A DNA stretch of 64,000 nt, taken from Actinomucor elegans. Its lineage: Eukaryota; Mucoromycota; Mucoromycetes; Mucorales; Mucoraceae. Position 1 is the stretch's first letter. Every line of letters begins with the position of its first letter. The DNA lies in the NCBI GenBank assembly GCA_026027325.1, contig JAMSLZ010000008.1, positions 1,178,001 through 1,242,000 of the forward strand. Direction: 5' to 3'. Below the pieces are notes generated by a model. That model was not told the origin of the DNA, did not search any database, and saw nothing but the letters and a program-made list of their open reading frames with translations. Positions 54,479-64,000 of this stretch are shown here, piece by piece. Both the position numbers and the translations under genes were made by a program.

Positions 54479-55653
54479 TTACAACTTGGCATTATTAGCA
54501 TCTTGCTTATAAACTGTAGCATAACCATTAGTAAGAACCAACGCATTCCTTCCTTTTACACGTGCTTGAAAAATAATAGCGTCAACCTTAGGGTCGTTAC
54601 TAGTCGTTTTCCACATTAACACCTCCACTGTTTCTCCAGGGAAAACAGGTTGGGCAAATCGAGCCTCAATCGACTTGAATCGTGTACGGTCATTACCAGC
54701 AAAATGCTTCACAATAGCATAGCCACATTTACCATACGAACATAGGCCGTGTAGAATAGGACGGGGGAATCCAACTTGAGGAGCAAGTTTGACATCGGCA
54801 TGCAATGGATTAAAGTCACTACATACATGAAAAGAAAGGTGAATAAATGGATGCATGTAAAAGTTATTAATACAAAATACCCTGATAAACGGAAGAGAAG
54901 AGCTTGATTAGGAGCAGTGGCAAATGTATCAATGGCATCAGGCTCACGATTGGGAGGGTTATAAGTGATTGCCTTAGGACCTTTAGGACCCTATATAATC
55001 TAGTTTTCAATATCACATACAGTACGTTATTATTGTGTAATTTACATTCCAGCCACCATAGCCTCTTACAAACATCTTCGTACCCATACGGCAATAATGA
55101 ACGCCGTCCGTTTCGCCATACAAGTCGACGATAGAATCAATCACCATACCAGATCCTTTGTCATAAACTCCAACACAAGTCTTTACAGACTTGAAACGAC
55201 CTCCTTCAGCTGGAAAAGGTTGGAGTGCTTCAAATGATTGTTCTCCATGAACAATCTTGTTTTGATCATAATGTGGCATACCAGGTAAAGGTCCACCGGA
55301 AGACCATCGTTCCATGAATGAGTTGACATCCCAATCATCACCTTTTAAGAGAAGACTGAGTGGATAAGTCGGCAAAGGTCCAAAATCGATATCTGTCAGC
55401 ATTTGATGAGTGGAATGGTTTTACATATAAAGCGAGTGACTTCTATTTACCAAGCTCATATAGCCATTGAAGATCACTTTCAGGCACACCAACAGATAAC
55501 GCGTACAATAAGTAATCACGTCGAGTACAAGCGACCTGCATCATATAAAAAGCTATTAAAAAAAGACTCTATTCCCAGTTAAGGTCTTACGATATCTGGA
55601 GGAAAGGTATATCCAACAGCTTTTGAAACGTCTACTTTGAATCCTTCAGGCAT
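54479..55653 (-). CDS. peroxisomal 2-enoyl-CoA hydratase 2 (MaoC/hot-dog fold)
   Basis: Five exons (55591-55653, 55451-55535, 55046-55392, 54881-54990, 54479-54818) give 314 aa with two hot-dog halves. The C-terminal half has the hydratase-2 motif at residues 203-208, DFNPLHADV (Asp203 and His208 as catalytic pair), followed by GFPRPILHGLCSYG. The N-terminal half begins with the family's YTFPPDIVACTRRDYLLYAL. The protein ends NNAKL; the last three residues AKL are an accepted type-1 peroxisomal targeting signal. The reaction is reversible hydration of trans-2-enoyl-CoA to (3R)-hydroxyacyl-CoA in beta-oxidation. In many fungi this domain is fused to Fox2 dehydrogenases; here it stands alone. 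Confidence 0.93.
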
Positions 55654-56795
55654 TTTTGATAGAAAAAAAGAAGTAAAGAAAGCGAAATGTTTAAATAACA
55701 AAAAAGACAAAAAGACAAAAAGACTAAATGCAACTGAATTGAGCTGACAGTATCTTAAACATATGAAAGTCCCCAACTGCTTGCTTTTAATTTCCCACAC
55801 TGTGTGTAGCCATACTATTACATTGTCGTATCCCAATCTTTATTGATACCATAAGCATGGAAGCTAAGCTTTGTTAATGATCCTTTATGGCATCAGTTCG
55901 CTATTAAAAGTTAGAAGATACAACAGTTATCACTTTTTTATAACGGGAAGAGCCATTAAAGTAAAAAACCAGTACAATCTGAATTTCTGTTTGACTAAGT
56001 TCATCAGGCTTGAGCCAATAACTGGCTTTTGGCTAGTGAAGGAGTAAGCTGTGCTAATAGGTAGTGATTAGCTACTATATCTTATCCATATATTCTACTT
56101 AGAAACTACATACCGAACATAAGTTAGAAAAAAGCCAAAGAAATAAAGTTTTAACTATTTTTTTTTTTTTTTTTACTCTTTCACTATCTGATGTATTACA
56201 GTAATGAGAAGATATTAAAAAATTTTAGTTGGTTTATTTTCCTCTATTAATCAGTCAATTCGGGATCAAGTGTAAAAAAATTATATTCTTGATATAACAT
56301 GTGTATGAAGTACTTCTAACAAAGATGCACAAGTTGAAAATTCCTTTTTTCCCTTTAATAGCTTCTATATAATCAGAGAATAGACTATTCAAATTGACAC
56401 GTTATATGTGCAGTTGTATCAAAACCCAAAAATAATAAACTGTGTTAAGGTGCAAGATTCCACCCTATGTTGTTAACATATACTACAGTGTAAGGATATT
56501 AAATTTATCGTATTTCCCTCTAATCAAAGCCTTTTACAGACACAATAATCTGTTCAAAGAAGGCTTTACTACTCGTTGTAGGTGTTAAAGGCCTAATCAG
56601 AGTTTTCACGAGATTTTGAGCAAGTCTGACAGCCAGTAAATGTCAATGTTATCCTAAGATGGTGATGGTAGATGTATTTTACTCTCACTTTTTAGAATAT
56701 TATTAGATTTATTCATGCTATTCTTGTTATACGTATCAACTGGAAGTCAAGTTTTGATAGTGATAAATATAACTACTTATTTTTTTATTAAGGTA
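55654..56795. other. intergenic region
   Basis: Hydratase promoter (55654-55950) with a CT/AA-rich leader, T17 at about 56159-56175, AT-rich remainder to the 3' end of the USP gene. No gene or repeat copy supported. Confidence 0.5.
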
Positions 56796-58879
56796 TTATT
56801 GAGAAAGAATGGGAATTGGGACAGGGTGATTGTTCATATTTAAACGATGCACGCTACTGGTACTATTTACATTATTGTTATTGTGCCTGTTCATGGTATA
56901 CAGTAATAGTTTGGGTAATGGGAAAGAGGAACGCGTTGGCGAAGAAGCAGGTGAAGAGGGAGGAGCAGAGGGTTGCATTTGTAATTCAAAATCATCAATA
57001 TACTCCTCCGGAGGTTCTTGAGCATCCATGTCAAACAATGGTTCCGATGCAGTATCTTGTATACAGATATCATGGTCAGCCCTATTCATCATGGGTGTTT
57101 CGATCAATGGTAGTATATCAATGTGTTCGTCATCCTGTTCGTCATCTATCATCTCATACATGAGCATTGCTGGGTTATCGGCCAACACATCTTCCATTTG
57201 ACAAGGTTGGACAACAGTGTCCGAAGTCTTGAACCATTCAGAGTCATGTGCTTTCAACTTGGTACCATCAATAGAACCTTCTTGATCACAACGTTCACAT
57301 TGGCATCTTTCAGTAAATACACGGCGTTTATAAGAGATATAATGACCAGATTCATGATTGTCACCCATATGAACAACGGTACTCATTAATCGATATTTGG
57401 CAGAAACTGGTGAATTGACTTTCAAATTCGGTGTGTCATTTGTGCAATAAGGTAATAAATTCAACATTTGAGGGAAAGCAACATGACAAGAATTTTTAGA
57501 AACTTCTCCAGTAAGTGAGTAAATGGACCTAACAAGATGCAAGCAAAGAACTTTGGGAGGTTTAGCGATCTTCACCTGCTTGACCTTGGAGCCTTTCACT
57601 TTTTTCAATAACTCTATGAGTTTGGCATCATTTCGCTCGTCCAATTCAATGTTGTTAGAGTTAAGTCTAGTCTTAATCTCGTTTACGAGTTTCAAACAAA
57701 AGAGGACCTCTTCAGCCTTGGTTGGCTGATAAGCCCTTGATAATACTTGTTGCTCGATTTCTCTTACGCTTTGAGTAAGAGAACATTTGCTGCATTCAAC
57801 ATCTTGAACTATTTCAATATTTGTAAACATATCCAAGCATTCATTCAGCGTAGTGGTAGTCTGCACAAAGTATAATAATTGAGTCTTTTATATATCACAC
57901 AGCAACAAAAACATGACTTACAGTTTGAGGAAGACTCAGTTGTACATTATTGAATGGCTGTAAAGGAATATTCGACTAAGGGAAAAAGGGATCAGGAAAG
58001 AAGAACAATGATAAAATATATGTAGTACTTTACCGAATATTTACACTTCTTACAGGTAGTATAAGAAGCCAGTAACCCGTTTAAAGGATTTTCAATTAGT
58101 TCATTGTCTTGTTCCAAATGTAATGCGCCTTCAAGGCCTTCTTGCTTTGATTTTTGTTTCTGGGTTTCATTATCCAACGCACTGATTAATAGCTGATATA
58201 GTTCTTGAGCATCTTGTTGTCTTTGATTAACAAGGTTACTTGCCAATGCAGTCACAAGGTCATTGGGCCGAAAAGCACTGTCAGTTGGTGTGGATAAAAG
58301 CCGTAAAGTCTTTAGTAATGATCGTGTCACAGGCAAGTTATGGCTTGTGGAATAGTTTGAACTAATTTGATTCAAATAAGCTTGTAGTTTTGGAAGTGAA
58401 GAGAGGGACTAGATATATCATGATTGGTTTGGATATATTGAATCATTACTGTTTCTTACCTGCAAGACCGAGTTGAGAAAACATGAATTGCCTGTATTTA
58501 CGAGTCCCGCTACCATTGATGTGGAAATTTCTGGTAGGAAACACACATCAGTGTCAATAGCGATTTTAGAAACTAGAAGGTCAGAAGTCACGCTGTCAGC
58601 GGATGGTGATGCAGATTGTTTCCAAGCCGGTAAGGCTGGCATACTATAGATTTTCAATGGTGATATATCCATTAGACGTCTAGTAGTTCCAAAGTCTGCT
58701 ACGCCTATTATTTCCATGCAAATTTTGACAGCTTCTCTGTAATTGGGTTTGTTCGAGTTGATCAAGAATTGCAATAGCGGAATTAGGATCAATAAGGTAC
58801 CGATTAGAAATGTAAACCATTCGAGTACATCAGGAATATGAGTTATAGTAAAACGTAGTTTTTCTGTCATAAAAGTCAT
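56796..58879 (-). CDS. membrane-anchored ubiquitin-specific protease (Ubp1/USP30-like)
   Basis: Four exons (58460-58879, 58034-58408, 57922-57975, 56796-57860) give 637 aa. Residues about 15-37 form one membrane helix near the N-terminus (FTFLIGTLLILIPLLQFLI). The Cys box GLVNTGNSCFLNSVLQ has the nucleophile at Cys133. A QQDAQEL helix and a CxxC zinc site (TTCKKCKYS; ECSKCSL) follow. The His box GHYISY has His456, and EWFKTSDTVV supplies the third catalytic residue. The tail is Asp/Glu- then Pro/Ser-rich. An N-terminal helix followed by a USP domain is the layout of yeast Ubp1 (ER/cytosol) and animal USP30 (mitochondrial outer membrane, peroxisomes), which remove ubiquitin from substrates. 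The usual GNTCYMN is GNSCFLN here. ATG 58879 is the first methionine in frame. Confidence 0.92.
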
Positions 58880-60804
58880 TTTCAATAATGATAGCCTTCT
58901 AATGTCAGTAATCAAAAGATGATATGAAAGGAAAATACAATTTACGCAGTCAGTAGTTAAATACGCTTTTATAGTTTTTTAAGGTAAGGGCGCTTTGGCC
59001 AATCAATTTTAAGCAGTTACCAGCCCATTGTGTAGCTGTCTATCAATGCTCTAGCCAATTGATGCACACCTTTTATCGTTACAGCAAAGATAATCAAGCG
59101 TTAAAAGCATAGAATATATGAGAAAGTGGACAACTAATAACACTATTATCTACTTTTTTGAGAGTTTCCTTTGTATGGTAGCTCATTTTAATACTGCCTA
59201 TAACAATGAAGTTTAACTTGATAAGCTTGCAGCTTTACATCGTCCATTCAATCAACACTTAGATATTATATTATTATTTTCTGGAATAAGATGTCAGCTG
59301 GTCCTTGATGTAGTTATATCACCAATTAGCAAAGTATACACTACTAATTACATACGTGGGTATCATTTATAAGGAATCTAAAGTGATTTTATGATACTAT
59401 GTACTGACTCAGATATAACTACTACATACGAACTGCCCTGCGCTTGATCACTTATATATGATAATAAACCTTTTCTACAATCAAAATCTTCTACACATGG
59501 TGACCGTTTTAACATAATGAGTAAAACAGTACGCTGATCTCATTTAATCACTCACCCTGACACCCTTGGTAAAAGCTCCCAAATCATAAAATTATGTCTA
59601 CACTATTAGTAAACCTATAACACATTTATTTTTCTGGAAAATATACAAAAGCAGTACTAACATCATATCATATACATTAAATATTGTAATTATAAATTAG
59701 AGTAGACAGTTGCCTAAAACCTCTGAAGATTTAAAGCTTTCAGCTTCTGGAACGAGCATTTTTATTTGATCTCTTTATCAAGCTGACATCAGTAAAAAGA
59801 AATTTTAGTTTCTCTATAATTTTCACTAATCACCCTAAACGCCAATCTGCATTCTTCGTTTTCTACGATCAATGATATCAATACTGAGGTATTAAATCCG
59901 TGTTTCAGGGCAAAAAAAAAAATCATTGGAGAGGCCATTTTTACTGGGCACCGGGAAATGAACTTGTGCACCACTATCTTGATGGCGACCTTGCAATCAT
60001 TCATATGTATCTCATTGAATAATAAGCCTAGATAAAAGCTTGAAGTTTGGGATATAAGTAGTAGGTAGTGAACTTGTTTATATTATTAAATGTTCCTAAT
60101 TTTATTCTATAGTAAACAGGAGATACAAACGCTTTAAATATATACTGATTTTGCCCTTTGGAGCAATATTGTTCCGATTAATTGTTATACAGAACCTGTT
60201 ATCCAAAAACAAAATCGCATGGTTTATCACTTATATTAATTAGGTAATCCTCTAGCTTACATTCTTTGTCTTTTGCAATCATTATATAGTAGTTTTTAAG
60301 CATAAAATGATATAATGTAGGCTCAAAAATTAAATTGAAGAATGAGAAGATTTCATTGGGCAGCTGCGGTTCGATATGATTGGCCAAGAGTATAATTGTC
60401 AGCTCATAGCATCATTGATTTGATCCTTGAAGTTATAGAATTGATTCTAGATCAACACTAAATAAAGCTAGACATTTGATTATTGGTCAGTGAATAGTAA
60501 GAATGCTTCTTTTTCGAATGAATGTACTTATATAATAATATATTAGTTGTAACAGTTACTAGAAGCTTTGAACTAACATGCATTTTTTAATCCTAGAGTA
60601 AAATTTTTTTCGATTACTTATGATAGCAATACCACTCAAAAGGGCATTCAATTGTGTGTGCCATTAACTCAATAATTTAAACATCAAATCTTCCTTTACC
60701 GCTTTGTATATGATGTTTACATAAAATATTCAATTTTAGGCTTAACAAGTTTTTGGTGATTCAAGCTCAGAAATAGACGCTGTATATCTTGACGTGCAAT
60801 CTTG

Positions 60805-60877
60805 ACTGATCTCAGTCTAATGTCGCATCAGATTAGTAATTTTTATACTAAAAATGAGCTATTACATCTGATGTACT
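60805..60877 (+). repeat. dispersed repeat family copy
   Basis: CTAATGTCGCATCAGATTAG, then AAAAATGAGCTATTACATCT, one of the better preserved plus-orientation copies. AGATCTATTCGAATC and GTCGAAAGATCTATAC blocks follow at 60885-60925. Confidence 0.75.
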
Positions 60878-61929
60878 ACAAGATCTATTCGAATCTCGCC
60901 ACATCGTCGAAAGATCTATACAAATATGTTAATGTATAGTCTTCATTAGCCTAATGATCGTTGTCTAGCTTAAAATAAATAAAAAAAAAAAAACTTGCTG
61001 AAAAACTTTTCTGGTTCTTGTAACACCTGCATGTAAAATTGAAGGTTGTATCGTTCTGGATACAAATCTACCATTGGAGCTCCTTTAGCGCAGCCCTAGT
61101 AAGATCTTAAGCATCAATTAGCTAGAGATACATCTTTGACGCGTAATAATGTTCAAACGAGGAGGGATTCCTAATATAAATCCTAACTGGTCTGCCATCC
61201 TAATCTTCCTCCTATTTACAAAAAAAAAAAAGCTCTCAGATCAACCCAAAGTAAGTTATACTTTGCATTGTCCGTCTCGGACATTGTCGAACGTCGAAAT
61301 GACAGGAACAAGTTTTCCATAACAAAAATTTTCTTGCGTCAAAATCGCTATTGAGTGACCAACGTGTAATTTTAAACCAGCTGATGGGCACACCCACACA
61401 CCGACTCACTCCTTTTACACTTGATAAATACATATTTCCTTTCTGTACACATTTGTGTGATTGAACTAACTCCGTTTTAAATAGATGTGACGAAGCCAAG
61501 AAGTAGGGCCATAGGCAACCTTAATAAAGGGGATCACCCTTTTAACGAGTATTTATTTGACCTTGTTTTTTGGATTATTTCTTTCTCTTCTTAACACTTT
61601 TTTTTTCCTTTTCGCACAATTCCCAACCCTTATACACTGCTTACATTAGAAAAAAGATCTACAAACTAATTATTTTTGCCCTATCTTCTTTCTTTTTCTA
61701 TCTTTCCCACTTGTCACATATTATATTGTAGTTGGTTTTATTGTGCTTGCCATCTCACATCAAAAAAAAAGCTTTATCCCATAATATTGGTATGATTTCT
61801 TTGCGTCTCCAAAAGTGTAATTATAATTATCGGAGTAGTGCTTGATACTTTACTTTGTATCTCTTCTCATTATTTAAATAACCAAGTTATTTACAATCTG
61901 TACAAAACAAATCCTCATCCTTTAAATTA

Positions 61930-61972
61930 AAAAAAAGAAAAGAAAAAGAAAAGAAAAGAAAAAGAAAAATCC
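61930..61972 (+). repeat. purine tract in the 5' leader of the copper-fist gene
   Basis: An almost pure A/G run (AAAAGAAAAGAAAAG style) ending 8 bp before the ATG. Confidence 0.75.
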
Positions 61973-61979
61973 GTAAAAA

Positions 61980-63616
61980 ATGTATATCAACGGCTTAAAA
62001 TATGCTTGTTCCACTTGCATCAAGGTAATTAATCTATTCGTAACACGTACTTGTATTAACAATCCTATAGGGTCACCGTTCATCTCATTGCAGCCACGTT
62101 GATCGTCCACTATTTGAAATCCGTAAGAAAGGACGGCCTGTCACTCAGTGTACCTTTTGTAGAGATCTTCGAAAAACAAAGCAAGTACATATAAAGTGTG
62201 CATGTAGTGATAAAAAGGGTAAATATATATAAAACGAGTAATATATACAATGTATTTATATATATTATAATAGAAACTCAAACTACGCTGCAACAGCCGC
62301 TGTTAATCTACCGCAATACTACCTCTTCTACTGCAGATGATCAAGAGAAAAAGACAACTACTACTGTTGATAAGCAGTGTACCTGCCCCTCTACTGCTGC
62401 TGCTGCTATAGCCGCTTCAAAAGCAACTCCTATGGTGCGCTCTTCTTCTGGTAATAGTAGTTCTTATCTCTCAAATCAGCAGCAAAAGCAACAGCAGCAA
62501 CAGCAGCAGGATACCCCTACTCAGATGAACGTGACACGGGATACTCTACTGGCGCCACTCTGTCCTACCGCGCCCTCCGCCGTCAAAGAAGAAAACCTGT
62601 CCTACTCATGGGCGTTGATCACCTCTCCATCGGCCAATCAGAACGACTTGCCCAGCACTTCGGCACCGTCCAATCAATTGTTTACAGATATGATGATGGA
62701 TGAAGAAGAAAGCAATAGCAATCTTCATCTTGGATTCATTTTTCATAAACCTACTTCACAAAGGTTTTTGGATGGTCAGCCTCGTATACGTAGGCGTCGT
62801 TCTGCCAAGCGTACTTCTACACCTAATCGCTTACCGATCAATGCACTTGTAGATACTACTTTGACAGTGGATACTCTGACTGAATATAATTTATCGACAC
62901 CACCTTCCTCTGTTGTTTCTCCTCATCCTCCATCGTCTAATTCCTCTGCTATTGCTGCTTGCGAGCCTATGGATATGCAGTTTGATTATCTTACCGAACA
63001 ATTGGAGATTTTATCCAATACCAACGATAGTTTTATGGGTGATTTAGCCAATGCTGAAGAGTTAACTGCTATATTAAATAATGTACTACAAAAAGATGAT
63101 ACGGAGTCAGTCTCTTCTACTGCAAATAGTCACCGTTCTAATGTTTCAACCACTGTAGAACCCATAATTTCCCAGTCTACCCCTATTGCCAACCCTGCAA
63201 TGATCGCAAACACCTCCACCTCCACCTCCACCTCTACTTCCACTTCCACTGCTATGAACCGATCTCACTGTGGTAGTTTTGTTCCTAGATCTAAATGTTG
63301 TAAGCCTCTTGATGCTGCCGGTGGAGAATCCGTTGTTATCACAATTACACCACTTAATACTGCAAACACAGAGACAATTGATAAAGATAGGCAGCAGCTG
63401 TATCCTACCACTACGCGTATTGTCACTTGCTATTGCGGGAACCAATGTACTTGTCCTGGCTGCCTGGTGCATCCTGGTAACTTCTTTTTAGGTAGTGATC
63501 CTTATTCTGGTCCTTTAATCCCTTCCTCTTCTGCTTCTTCTTCTTGTTACGGCTCTGATGAAGAAGAACTTAATACTAATACTAATATGCTCAATCACTT
63601 TATGCCCTTTTCATAG
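61980..63616 (+). CDS. copper-fist transcription factor (Ace1/Amt1/Cuf1-like)
   Basis: Three exons (61980-62024, 62071-62218, 62274-63616) give 511 aa. Residues 1-62 are a copper-fist DNA-binding domain: MYINGLKYACSTCIKGHRSS, then HCSHVDRPLFEIRKKGRPVT with the zinc ligands C11, C14, C23 and H25 and the minor-groove KGRP motif, then CTFCRDLRKTK and CAC. The middle is Gln-, Ser- and Thr-rich, with RIRRRRSAKR near 207. Near 450-464 a Cys cluster CYCGNQCTCPGCLVH has the CxCxxxCxCxxCxxH pattern of the copper-sensing modules of Mac1/Cuf1-type nutritional regulators. Together these point to a copper-responsive nuclear activator of uptake or detoxification genes; which one cannot be decided. A (Ser-Thr)n run made by TCCACC repeats lies near 375. 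Confidence 0.95.
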
Positions 63617-63761
63617 AAAGAACTTTCTTTGCTTTTTATTTGTAAATAAATCTACTTGCTTTGCTCGCTCTTACGAAACGTTTCATAATTGAACTTTTAA
63701 AGACGCGCATTATTATATATTTCTCTTTCTTTTTTTCACTTTTTATTACATATAGAAAATT

Positions 63762-64000
63762 ATGGTAAGTGGACGCGTTTAAGCAAAACATCGCCTATTG
63801 ATACAATAATTATAATATATATATATATATTTGTGTATATAAAGACAGTGGCTGATCAAATGATGTTGGAAGAGGAAACACGAGAGGCTTTTTTGCTTCT
63901 TGATAAAGATAAAAATGGTACAATCGATATTTCAGAGCTTGGTGCTGTGATGAGGTCTTTAAACATGAATCCTACCGACTCCGAATTAAAGGATATGATT
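63762..64000 (+). CDS. calmodulin-like EF-hand protein (5' part; continues beyond the window)
   Basis: Exon 1 is only the ATG (63762-63764), followed by a GTAAGT donor and an 80-bp intron; exon 2 starts at 63845 after TATAAAG. The translation begins [20 protein letters not shown] and includes the EF-hand loop [12 protein letters not shown] (positions 1, 3, 5 and 12 filled by D, D, N and E) and then [20 protein letters not shown], the spacing of calmodulin's first hand. An exon of one codon before a long exon is also found in calmodulin genes. It may be calmodulin-like or a centrin/Cdc31 relative; only one hand is visible. Confidence 0.85.

Larger units (their letters stand above)
58880..61979. 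other. 3.1-kb gene-poor region
   Basis: USP promoter with a CCAAT box (GGCCAATCAA near 58996). AT-rich DNA without supported genes follows. A dispersed repeat copy lies at 60805-60877. A long leader/promoter for the copper-fist gene (61550-61979) has CT-rich runs and a purine tract AAAAGAAAAGAAAAAGAAAA-like just before the start. Confidence 0.55.

Overview
The window looks like nuclear DNA of an early-diverging filamentous fungus, most likely Mucoromycota (Mucorales-like). It is AT-rich. Genes carry many short introns (about 50-80 bp, GTAAGT-type donors, TAG/CAG acceptors) and lie on both strands without operons. Several protein families are typical of that group: tandem DUF8032-like domains, a copper-fist regulator, a FAS1 membrane protein and a CACTA transposon with a Mucoromycota-style transposase. 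All gene models were spliced by eye; reading frames close across every exon set given, but exon edges could be off by a base or two.

Layout, left to right. A truncated minus-strand gene at the left edge is followed by NF-YA/HAP2 (+), an RA-PH adaptor (-) and a short COG7-like gene (-). A complete 5.2-kb CACTA DNA transposon (7792-13030) carries two divergent genes, an apparently intact 930-aa transposase and a 201-aa protein of unknown function. Next come an auxilin/Swa2-type UBA-TPR-J protein (-), a gene-poor stretch with gene relics and a 235-bp inverted repeat, a tandem-DUF8032 protein (+), a Myb-like protein (+), an F-box protein (+), a very short tropomyosin (+) and an Ecm4/GTO-type glutathione transferase (-).

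The right half holds a five-FAS1 membrane protein (-), a GABA/amino-acid permease (-), a SPRY-RING E3 ligase (-), a secreted subtilisin (-), an unknown 213-aa protein (+), a short-chain dehydrogenase (+), a peroxisomal enoyl-CoA hydratase 2 ending in AKL (-), a membrane-anchored USP (-), a copper-fist transcription factor (+) and the first part of a calmodulin-like EF-hand gene (+) that runs off the right edge.

The genes are unrelated housekeeping, regulatory, trafficking and ubiquitin functions and do not form a pathway cluster. The gene-poor islands (13.0-13.9, 17-21.6, 28.9-31.8, 33.8-36.7, 39.4-41.5, 43.4-45.8, 52.4-54.5 and 58.9-62 kb) share a short dispersed repeat family, two long near-perfect hairpins built around it, a poly(A)-type insertion with a 17-bp target duplication, and decayed coding relics. 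The most interesting objects are the CACTA element with its unexplained second gene, the hairpins and their parent repeat family, the 123-residue tropomyosin, and the RA-PH adaptor with a duplicated C-terminal motif.
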